64,000 nt of DNA from Pseudomonas sp. (GTDB taxonomy: Bacteria > Pseudomonadota > Gammaproteobacteria > Pseudomonadales > Pseudomonadaceae): positions 248,001 to 312,000 of the forward strand of contig VMRT01000007.1 of NCBI GenBank assembly GCA_007713455.1, in the 5' to 3' direction. Positions 24,585 through 31,466 of this stretch are shown in pieces. Within the stretch, counting starts at the first letter, position 1, and every line of letters begins with the position of its first letter. The position numbers and the translations under genes are program-made. The notes below the pieces were generated by a model. It searched no databases, had not been told where the DNA came from, and saw only the letters and a program-made list of their open reading frames with translations.

Positions 24585-25658
24585 ATGCAAGCCAATACGT
24601 TCAAGCGGGCACTCTGTGCCGGCGCCGTGATCTTTGCAGCCCTTTCGCCTTTTGCCGCGCAGGCCGAGGAAAAGAAAAGCTTCGATATTGCCTGGACCAT
24701 CTACGCCGGCTGGATGCCATGGAAGTATGCGGATGAGTCGGGAATCATGAAGAAGTGGGCCGACAAGTACGGGATCGAAGTGAACATCACCCAGGTCAAC
24801 GACTACGTCGAGTCGATCAACCAGTACAGCGCCGGCCAGTTCGACGGGGTGGTCGCCACCAGCATGGATGCGCTGTCGATTCCGGCAGCCGGCGGCATTG
24901 ATACCACGGCACTGATCGTCGGTGACTATTCCAACGGCAACGACGGGATGGTGATGAAGGACAGCGCCGACCTGAAGAGCCTCAAGGATCAGCAGATCCA
25001 TCTGGTCGAGCTGTCGGTTTCGCATTACCTGCTGGCCCAGGCGCTCGATAGCGTCGGCATGAGCGAGCGCGACGTACAGGTGGTCAACACCTCGGACGCC
25101 GATCTGGTCGCGGCGTTCAGCACCGACGAAGTGCGCAATGTCGTCACCTGGAACCCGCTACTCGACGAAGTCGCCGCCACGCCCGGTGCGCACCGCACCT
25201 TCGACTCCAGCCAGATCCCCGGCCACATCAAGGACCTGACCATCGTCAACAGCGAAACCCTGGCCGACAACCCTGATTTCGGCAAAGCCGTGGTTGGCGC
25301 CTGGTATGAAGTGATGGCGATCCTGGAAAGCGACACCGAAGAAGGCGCCAAGGCGCGTGCCTCGCTGGGCCAGGCCTCCGGAACCGATCAGGCCGGCTAC
25401 GAAAGCCAGCTCAAGGGCATGAAGATGTTCTGGAAGCCTGCCGACTCGCTCGCGTTCATCAACAGCGACGAGGCGTATCAGGCCATGGACAGCGTGCGCA
25501 GGTTCTCCTTCGACCACGGTCTGCTGGGCGACGGTGCGGACTCGGTAGACTTTATCGGCATCGCCATGCCTGGCGGCAAGTTGATGGGCTCGGATGCCAA
25601 CGTCAAACTGCGCTTCGATACCACCTACATGCAAATGGCCGCGGACGGAAAACTCTGA
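24585..25658 (+). CDS. ABC substrate-binding protein, urea-carboxylase-associated family
   Basis: 357-aa periplasmic protein with signal peptide (RALCAGAVIFAALSPFAAQAEE). The mature start SFDIAWTIYAGWMPWKYADESGI, then NDYVESINQYSAGQFDGVV and IPAAGGIDTTALIVGDYSNGNDG, match my recollection of the binding protein normally encoded in urea/guanidine carboxylase operons. That gene is missing from the operon at 1044-10651, so this is probably the guanidine-binding protein serving the permease at 1044. ATG 24585 follows AAGGAG. It is cotranscribed with glnT. Confidence 0.85.
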   Translation: MQANTFKRALCAGAVIFAALSPFAAQAEEKKSFDIAWTIYAGWMPWKYADESGIMKKWADKYGIEVNITQVNDYVESINQYSAGQFDGVVATSMDALSIPAAGGIDTTALIVGDYSNGNDGMVMKDSADLKSLKDQQIHLVELSVSHYLLAQALDSVGMSERDVQVVNTSDADLVAAFSTDEVRNVVTWNPLLDEVAATPGAHRTFDSSQIPGHIKDLTIVNSETLADNPDFGKAVVGAWYEVMAILESDTEEGAKARASLGQASGTDQAGYESQLKGMKMFWKPADSLAFINSDEAYQAMDSVRRFSFDHGLLGDGADSVDFIGIAMPGGKLMGSDANVKLRFDTTYMQMAADGKL

Positions 25659-25670
25659 GTCTTCAGCGTG

Positions 25671-25689
25671 ACGGGCGCCAAGCGCCCGT
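25671..25689. terminator. Hairpin after the binding-protein gene
   Basis: A perfect 8-bp stem, ACGGGCGC and GCGCCCGT around CAA, lies 13 bp after the stop. It lacks a U-run; it may attenuate read-through into the TetR gene. Confidence 0.45.
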
Positions 25690-25760
25690 ATCATCAGCCA
25701 CGGCGCGCTGTCGCACAGTGGGTTCTGGCTGAGCCACCGCGCATCATCTGAGGCCCCCAC

Positions 25761-26411
25761 ATGCGCCGGACCAAAGAAGACGCCGAACAGACCCGTCTGA
25801 AGATCATTGCTGCAGCACTGGAATTGTTCAGCCGCAACGGTTACACGAACACCACGCTGGCGATGATCGCCGACAGCGCCGGCTTCAGCCGCGGCCCGAT
25901 CTACTGGCATTTCAAAAGCAAGGACGAGCTGTACGAAGCGGTCCTGGCCTACTCCCAGGCACCGCTGGAGCAGCTCATCGCCCGTAGCCGAAAGCTGGCC
26001 GACGAGCCGCTTGTCGCGCTCAAGCACTTCATCGACGACTGGTTTCGGCTGTTGCTCGAGGACCGCTGGTATCGCCAGTCTTTCGAGATCCTGCTGAACA
26101 AGACCGAACTCACGACACAGATGGCCAGCACATTGAAGCGTGAACGCAAGCTGACCCGCGACATGGTCCAGCTGCTGGAGGCGCTCGTCGAGCGAAGTCA
26201 GCAAACCCCTGGCACCGGCAACTGCCAATCCCCACGATCGCTAGCGCTGCTGCTCTATTCGAGCCTGATGGGCATCACCCACACCTGGTTGCTGTCACCC
26301 AAGCTGTTTTCGCTCAGGGAGCAGACGCCCTTCATGGCGAGCAATCTGTTGGCGCTGGTGACGTCGCACGCTCCATCCTCAGTGACTAGCCAAGCAAGCG
26401 AGGGCGCTTGA
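25761..26411 (+). CDS. TetR/AcrR-family transcriptional regulator
   Basis: 216-aa repressor-type regulator. The N-terminal HTH is typical (TRLKIIAAALELF, then TTLAMIADSAGFSRGPIYWHFKSKDELY). The C-terminal ligand-binding region resembles TtgR/AcrR-like regulators. It closes the guanidine island 103 bp after the binding protein and could bind the TATACA/TGTATA repeat at 23112. Its 3' end overlaps the convergent DUF1652-like gene by 26 bp. Confidence 0.88.
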   Translation: MRRTKEDAEQTRLKIIAAALELFSRNGYTNTTLAMIADSAGFSRGPIYWHFKSKDELYEAVLAYSQAPLEQLIARSRKLADEPLVALKHFIDDWFRLLLEDRWYRQSFEILLNKTELTTQMASTLKRERKLTRDMVQLLEALVERSQQTPGTGNCQSPRSLALLLYSSLMGITHTWLLSPKLFSLREQTPFMASNLLALVTSHAPSSVTSQASEGA

Positions 26412-26658
26412 GCTTGCTCAGCAGTGCCGGCCGCAGCGCGGCGGCGTCCAGATCGATGGTATTGATCAGCCCGGTGATCTCGGCGCGGGAAAGCGATAGC
26501 CGGCACGGCAAACCGGTGAGCAAGAGCGACTCGCCTGCCGCTTCATCGACTAACAGCACGCGGATGGTCGAGGGCGAATCCATCCGCGCGCTGAACAGCA
26601 GCGGTTCGAAATATTGTTGAACCAGGGCAAATGCCTCCGGTTGCCTGAATCGCTTCAT
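26386..26658 (-). CDS. DUF1652-like small protein
   Basis: 90-aa protein starting at ATG 26658 with GGAG 8 nt upstream. The pattern (an aromatic-rich FALVQQYFEPLLF segment, an IRVLLVDEAAGESLLLTGLP beta region, then SRAEITGLINTI) resembles DUF1652 proteins found mainly in Pseudomonas. Function unknown. The coding end overlaps tail-to-tail with the TetR gene. Confidence 0.55.
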   Translation of the reverse strand: MKRFRQPEAFALVQQYFEPLLFSARMDSPSTIRVLLVDEAAGESLLLTGLPCRLSLSRAEITGLINTIDLDAAALRPALLSKLKRPRLLG

Positions 26659-26879
26659 GATGACAACTCCATTTGTCAGGCGGCGGATTCTAGCAGTGGC
26701 TTTCGCATCGCTTTGGCTGGCAAGTGCCAACTGCAGCACAACGTGGGTCGACACTGTCAGAGCAAAACTTGCCCTACGGATGTTGCAGGAAGTCGCGCGG
26801 GCAGCCTACGCAATGAACTGCAGCCTGACATTCGCCGGGCCTGGCAACATCCGCGCTCATTTTCCGTACCGCAGAAACG

Positions 26880-26907
26880 CTGAAGGCCCCGTAATCGGGG
26901 CCTTCAG
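26880..26907 (-). terminator. Terminator of the tRNA-Ser gene
   Basis: An 11-bp perfect stem (CTGAAGGCCCC paired with GGGGCCTTCAG, 6-nt loop) lies 9 bp beyond the tRNA 3' end on the minus strand and is followed by CGTTT. Confidence 0.75.
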
Positions 26908-26916
26908 GATTGCAGA

Positions 26917-27006
26917 TGGCGGAAGCGCAGAGATTCGAACTCTGGGAAGGGTCTCCCCTTCGGCGGTTTTCAAGACCGCTGCCTTCAACCACTCGGCCAC
27001 ACTTCC
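26917..27006 (-). tRNA. tRNA-Ser (anticodon TGA)
   Basis: A 90-nt class II tRNA read on the minus strand: acceptor GGAAGTG pairs with the 3' CGCTTCC before encoded CCA, D-arm GGCCGAGTGG, anticodon loop CTTGAAA giving TGA, a long variable arm and T-loop GTTCGAAT. It lies beside yccA, as in other Pseudomonas genomes. Confidence 0.97.
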
Positions 27007-27134
27007 GGATAAAGCGGGCGCAATAGTACCGGATAGAAATACACTGTCAAACACTGATGCTAGGCATCCAACTTGCCTCTGTTATGATCCGGGACAAATC
27101 GTCTCAGGCTTGAATTCATCCAAGGAGTGTCGCC

Positions 27135-27803
27135 ATGCACGAACACGAATACGCGCTTAGCCACACGCAGGTCGAACAGCGTGAGGTCAGCAAGGTCCTG
27201 CGCAACACCTACGGGCTACTGGCCATGACGCTCGCGTTCAGCGGCCTGGTTGCCTATATGGCCATGCAGGCCAACGCGGCCTACCCGAACATCTTCGTGG
27301 TGCTGATCGGCTTCTATGGCCTGTTCTTCCTCACCGCCAAGCTGCGCAACTCGGCATGGGGCCTGGTTTCCACCTTCGCTCTGACCGGCTTCATGGGCTA
27401 CACGCTCGGGCCGATCCTCAATATGTATCTGGGTCTGGCCAATGGCGGTGAGCTGATTAGCTCGGCGCTGTCGATGACCGCTCTGGTGTTCTTCGGACTG
27501 TCGGCCTACGTGCTGATTACCCGCAAGGACATGAGCTTCCTCAGTGGCTTCATCACCGCGGGTTTCTTCGTGTTGATCGGCGCCATGCTGGCGGGCTTCT
27601 TCTTCCAGATCACCGGGCTGCAACTGGCGATCAGCGCAGGTTTCGTGCTGTTCTCCTCGGCCTGCATTCTGTTCCAGACCAGCGCCATCATCCACGGCGG
27701 TGAGCGTAACTACATCATGGCCACCATCGGCCTGTTCGTTTCGCTGTACAACCTGTTCATCAGCCTGCTGCAGCTGCTGGGCATCTTCGGTGGCGACGAC
27801 TGA
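27135..27803 (+). CDS. yccA: Bax inhibitor-1/YccA family membrane protein
   Basis: 222-aa inner-membrane protein with seven hydrophobic helices of the BI-1/YccA/TMBIM family. In E. coli YccA modulates the FtsH protease. The N-terminal segment [21 protein letters not shown] and the C-terminal [23 protein letters not shown] are characteristic. AAGGAG-like sequence lies just before the ATG. A terminator follows, so it is probably monocistronic, ahead of tusDCB. Confidence 0.9.
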   Translation: MHEHEYALSHTQVEQREVSKVLRNTYGLLAMTLAFSGLVAYMAMQANAAYPNIFVVLIGFYGLFFLTAKLRNSAWGLVSTFALTGFMGYTLGPILNMYLGLANGGELISSALSMTALVFFGLSAYVLITRKDMSFLSGFITAGFFVLIGAMLAGFFFQITGLQLAISAGFVLFSSACILFQTSAIIHGGERNYIMATIGLFVSLYNLFISLLQLLGIFGGDD

Positions 27804-27822
27804 TCCGGCATCGCCTTGAACG

Positions 27823-27845
27823 AGCCCGCTTCGGCGGGCTTTTTC
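27823..27845 (+). terminator. Intrinsic terminator after yccA
   Basis: A 7-bp stem, AGCCCGC and GCGGGCT around a TTCG tetraloop, is followed by TTTTC. Confidence 0.9.
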
Positions 27846-27893
27846 ATGCCCGCAGCTGGCGTATCATGTCAGCTGTTCTGCCATGGTGCTCCG

Positions 27894-28286
27894 ATGAAAT
27901 TCGTAATCGCCCTGTTCGCTCCGCCCCATTCACCCGCTGCCCGCCGCGCGTTGCGCTTTGCCGAAGCCGTGCTCGCTGGCGGGCATGAAATCGTCCGGCT
28001 GTTCTTCTATCAGGATGGCGTGCACAGTGCTTCAGCGAACGTCGTGGCGGCACAGGACGAACTGGACGTGGCGGCTGAATGGAGCCGTTTCGTCAGCGCC
28101 AACCAGCTGGACGGCGTGGTCTGCATCGCCGCCGGCCTGCGTCGCGGCGTACTGGATGCCGGCGAAGCGCAGCGCTACCAGCGTCCGGCAGCGAACCTTG
28201 CCGCTGGCTGGGAGCTGTCGGGGCTGGGCCAGTTGCATGAAGCCGCGCAGCAGGCCGATCGGCTCGTCTGCTTCGGAGGCCAATGA
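27894..28286 (+). CDS. tusD: Sulfurtransferase TusD
   Basis: 130-aa DsrE-family subunit of the TusBCD complex, which relays persulfide sulfur from TusA to TusE for 2-thiouridine formation on tRNA wobble positions. The active Cys is in GVVCIAAG near residue 77, matching the known position. ATG 27894 was preferred over an upstream in-frame start that lies in the terminator. It overlaps tusC. Confidence 0.93.
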   Translation: MKFVIALFAPPHSPAARRALRFAEAVLAGGHEIVRLFFYQDGVHSASANVVAAQDELDVAAEWSRFVSANQLDGVVCIAAGLRRGVLDAGEAQRYQRPAANLAAGWELSGLGQLHEAAQQADRLVCFGGQ

Positions 28287-28645
28287 TGGCGCGTTCCATG
28301 CTTATCATCAGCCGTCAGGCGCCTTGGGCCGGCCCCTCTGCGCGTGAGGCACTGGATATCGTTTTGGCCGGTGGCGCTTTCGAGCTGCCGCTAGGGCTGC
28401 TGTTTCTCGATGACGGCGTGTTCCAGCTTACGAAGGCGCAGCAGGCCGCATCGCTCGAGCAGAAAGACCTGACAGCGAATCTACAGGCGCTGCCGCTGTT
28501 CGGCATCGACAGCCTGTTCGTCGCTCGCAGCAGCCTGACCGAGCGCAACCTGGATGAATCCTCTCTGGCGCTGCCGGTCGAAATCCTCGACGACGCTGGC
28601 CTGAGCACCCTGATCAACCGCTATGACCATGTGATCACGATCTGA
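28283..28645 (+). CDS. tusC: Sulfurtransferase complex subunit TusC
   Basis: 120-aa DsrF-like subunit of TusBCD. It starts within the tusD stop (ATGATG, so the start may be one codon later) and ends overlapping tusB. The fold pattern RSMLIISRQAPWAGPSAREALDIVLAGGAF and LLFLDDGVFQL is typical. TusC has no catalytic Cys and is structural. Confidence 0.9.
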   Translation: MMARSMLIISRQAPWAGPSAREALDIVLAGGAFELPLGLLFLDDGVFQLTKAQQAASLEQKDLTANLQALPLFGIDSLFVARSSLTERNLDESSLALPVEILDDAGLSTLINRYDHVITI

Positions 28646-28947
28646 TGGCGACTCTGCATCTGCTTTCCCATTCGCCCTTCAGCGACGGCCGCTTCAACAG
28701 CTGCCTGCCGCTACTAGGCGACACCGACGCCCTGCTGCTGGCCGGCGACGCAACCTACGCCCTGACAGCCGGAACCAAACCCGCGACCGAATTGGAGCAA
28801 CTGCCAGAGCAGGTCGCGCTGTTCGCACTTGAAGAAGACGTGCAGGCCCGGGCACTCGGCATGCTGCCGACGCGCGTGCAATTGCTGGACTACGCGGGCT
28901 TCGTCGAACTGACCTGCCGTTACGAACGGATCAACAGCTGGCTATGA
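28645..28947 (+). CDS. tusB: Sulfurtransferase complex subunit TusB
   Basis: 100-aa DsrH-like third subunit of TusBCD, starting MATLHLLSHSPFSD. It overlaps tusC by one base and tusE by 4 nt. Gene order D-C-B-E is conserved in pseudomonads. Confidence 0.88.
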   Translation: MATLHLLSHSPFSDGRFNSCLPLLGDTDALLLAGDATYALTAGTKPATELEQLPEQVALFALEEDVQARALGMLPTRVQLLDYAGFVELTCRYERINSWL

Positions 28948-29279
28948 GCAGCCTGGTCGTGGATGGGCGCGAGATCGCGCTGGACAAGGACGGCTTTCTG
29001 GTCGATCTGAGCGACTGGAACGAAGCCGTTGCCGAAGCGCTGGCGCGCCGTGAAGAGTTGGAGCTGGAAGACGAACATCGGGAAGTGCTTCGGCTGCTGC
29101 GCGAGTTCTATGCCGAATTCCAGCTGTCGCCGGCTACACGCCCGCTGATCAAGTACACCGCACTCAAGCTGGGGCCTGAAAAGGGCAACAGCATGCACCT
29201 CAACCGCCTGTTCAAGGGCACCCCTGCCAAACTGGCCGCCAAGCTGGCCGGGCTGCCAAAACCGAGCAACTGCCTATGA
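28944..29279 (+). CDS. tusE: Sulfurtransferase TusE (DsrC family)
   Basis: 111-aa DsrC-family protein that takes sulfur from TusBCD and hands it to MnmA. LDKDGFLVDLSDWNEAVAEALA and the C-terminal arm ending NCL carry the signature, with the reactive Cys as penultimate residue. It overlaps both neighbours by 4 nt. Confidence 0.93.
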   Translation: MSSLVVDGREIALDKDGFLVDLSDWNEAVAEALARREELELEDEHREVLRLLREFYAEFQLSPATRPLIKYTALKLGPEKGNSMHLNRLFKGTPAKLAAKLAGLPKPSNCL

Positions 29280-30259
29280 GCCTCGAAACGCCTGCAGAAC
29301 ATCCTTTCGCCGCCTTCGTGCGCATCCTTGGCAAAGGCAAGCGCGGCGCCCGCGACCTGACACGCGAAGAAGCCCGCGAAGCCATGGGCATGCTGCTCGA
29401 CGGCAAGGTGGAGGACGCTCAGCTGGGCGCCTTCCTCATGTTGCTGCGGCACAAGGAAGAAAGCCCCGACGAGCTGGCGGGCTTTACCCAGGCCGTGCGT
29501 GAGCGCGTGCAGGCACCGACTATCCCGGTCGATATCGACTGGCCGACCTATGCCGGCAAGAAGCGCCACCTGCCCTGGTATCTGCTGGCAGCCAAGTGCC
29601 TGGCAGCCAATGGCATACGCATCCTCATGCACGGTGGCGGTGCCCATACTGCTGGGCGCATCTATAGCGAACAGCAGCTTGAGCTGCTGGGCATTCGTCG
29701 ATGCGAGAACTGGCAACAGGTCAGCGTGGCACTGGACCAGAGCAATCTGGCGTTCATCCCGCTAGGAGCCTGGATGCCGGTGCTGCAGCGCATGATCGAC
29801 ATGCGCAACCTGCTCGGCCTGCGCTCGCCAATCCACTCGCTGGCGCGCCTGCTCAACCCGCTGGGCGCACGCTGCGGCCTGCAGAGCATCTTCCACCCTG
29901 GCTATCAGGATGCCCATCGCCAGGCCAGCACCCTGCTCGGCGACCACGCCGTCGTCATCAAGGGCGAAGGCGGCGAGATCGAGATGAACCCGGACAACAT
30001 CTCCCATCTCTACGGCACCACTGGCGGCACGCCGTGGGACGAGGAATGGCCGGCACTGTCCGAGCGGCGCCACGTGAAGCCCGCACAGCTCGACCCGCAG
30101 CAGCTGCTTGCTGTCTGGGCTGGCGAGCAGGAAGACGCCTACGGTGAACTCGCTGTGATCGCCACCATGGCTCTTGCCCTGCGAGGCCTTGGCGCGACGC
30201 GGGAGGCAGCTTTCGAGCAAGCGCAAAGCTACTGGCGCGCCCGCCATTCATCGATTTAA
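29276..30259 (+). CDS. ybiB: TrpD2-like glycosyltransferase-fold protein (YbiB)
   Basis: 327-aa homologue of anthranilate phosphoribosyltransferase, in the TrpD2/YbiB group that binds nucleic acid and lacks TrpD activity. The N-terminal helical domain carries LTREEAREAMGMLLDGKVEDAQLGAFLMLLR; the phosphoribosyl region has HGGGAHTAGR in place of the TrpD glycine-rich loop. It overlaps tusE by 4 nt and belongs to that operon. Confidence 0.85.
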   Translation: MSLETPAEHPFAAFVRILGKGKRGARDLTREEAREAMGMLLDGKVEDAQLGAFLMLLRHKEESPDELAGFTQAVRERVQAPTIPVDIDWPTYAGKKRHLPWYLLAAKCLAANGIRILMHGGGAHTAGRIYSEQQLELLGIRRCENWQQVSVALDQSNLAFIPLGAWMPVLQRMIDMRNLLGLRSPIHSLARLLNPLGARCGLQSIFHPGYQDAHRQASTLLGDHAVVIKGEGGEIEMNPDNISHLYGTTGGTPWDEEWPALSERRHVKPAQLDPQQLLAVWAGEQEDAYGELAVIATMALALRGLGATREAAFEQAQSYWRARHSSI

Positions 30260-30343
30260 GCGATAGGATTAACCCGCCATTCGGTCACATCGATCGAACG
30301 ATGCTTCCTAGACTGGCCTCCTATGCCGTAACAGGAGGGCACC

Positions 30344-31351
30344 ATGGGATTACTGATCGATGGCCAGTGGCACGACCGCTGGTACGCAAGCCGCGATGGC
30401 AAATTCGAACGCGAACAGGCCAAGCGCCGGCACTGGGTCACGCCCGACGGCGCGCCCGGGCCTGACGGCCAGGGTGGCTTCCAGGCTGAGGCCGGTCGCT
30501 ATCATCTCTATGTTTCCCTTGCCTGTCCGTGGGCGCATCGCACGCTGATCTACCGCAAGCTCAAGGGGCTCGAGCCGCTGATCGACGTGTCCGTGGTCAG
30601 CTGGCTGATGGCCGAGCACGGCTGGACCTTCGACAAGTCCACCGGCTCCAGCGGCGATGCGCTGGACGAATTCGACTACCTGCATCAGCGCTACACCCGT
30701 GAGGATCCGAAGTACTCGGGCCGGGTCACCGTTCCCGTTCTTTGGGATCGCGAGCGCCAGTGCATCGTCAACAACGAGTCGGCCGATATCATCCGCATCT
30801 TCAACAGCGCTTTCGACGAGCTGACCGGCTCTACGCTGGATTTTTACCCAGAGGCGCTGCATGGCGAAATCGATGCGCTAAACGCGCGGATTTATCCGGC
30901 GATCAACAACGGGGTCTACCGAGCAGGTTTCGCCACGACCCAGGAGGCCTACGAAGAGGCCTTCGACGAGTTGTTCCGTGAGCTCGACTGGCTGGAGCGA
31001 CGCCTGGGCAAGCAGCGCTACCTGACAGGGGAGTACCTGACAGAGGCCGACTGGCGGCTGTTCACCACAGCCATTCGCTTCGACGCGGTTTACCACGGCC
31101 ACTTCAAGTGCAACCTGCGCCGCATCGAGGACTATCCGAACCTGTCGAACTGGTTACGCGAGCTCTACCAGTGGGCGGGAATTGCCGAAACGGTGGATTT
31201 CACACACATCAAGAACCACTACTACGCCAGCCATCGACAGATCAACGGAAATGGCATCGTGCCGAAAGGTCCGCTTCTTGGACTGGATCGACCACATGAT
31301 CGCGAGCGCCTGCGAGGCAACGGCATCTGGGTGAGATCGGAGCACAGCTAG
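30344..31351 (+). CDS. yqjG: Glutathionyl-hydroquinone reductase (YqjG/ECM4 type glutathione transferase)
   Basis: 335-aa Xi-class glutathione transferase that reduces glutathionyl-hydroquinones. The catalytic Cys motif is SLACPWAHRT, followed by the thioredoxin-like VPVLWD and NNESADIIRIFN. The C-terminal helical domain has RYLTGEYLTEADWRLFTTAIRFDAVY. GGAGG precedes the ATG. Single gene, unlinked in function to its neighbours. Confidence 0.92.
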   Translation: MGLLIDGQWHDRWYASRDGKFEREQAKRRHWVTPDGAPGPDGQGGFQAEAGRYHLYVSLACPWAHRTLIYRKLKGLEPLIDVSVVSWLMAEHGWTFDKSTGSSGDALDEFDYLHQRYTREDPKYSGRVTVPVLWDRERQCIVNNESADIIRIFNSAFDELTGSTLDFYPEALHGEIDALNARIYPAINNGVYRAGFATTQEAYEEAFDELFRELDWLERRLGKQRYLTGEYLTEADWRLFTTAIRFDAVYHGHFKCNLRRIEDYPNLSNWLRELYQWAGIAETVDFTHIKNHYYASHRQINGNGIVPKGPLLGLDRPHDRERLRGNGIWVRSEHS

Positions 31352-31466
31352 CCTGAAACCCATACCATCGCCCAGATGTCGTGCTTCTACAAAACTCCAG
31401 GTCCTGTGTGAAGCGCGCCCGCGGCGATGCGGTCACATCCGACGGCTGCCGGGGCCAGCGGATCAG

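Noticed and set aside
26657-27160. Plus-strand frame running through the tRNA-Ser region
   Set aside because: It crosses a tRNA gene and terminator and starts inside the DUF1652-like promoter region.
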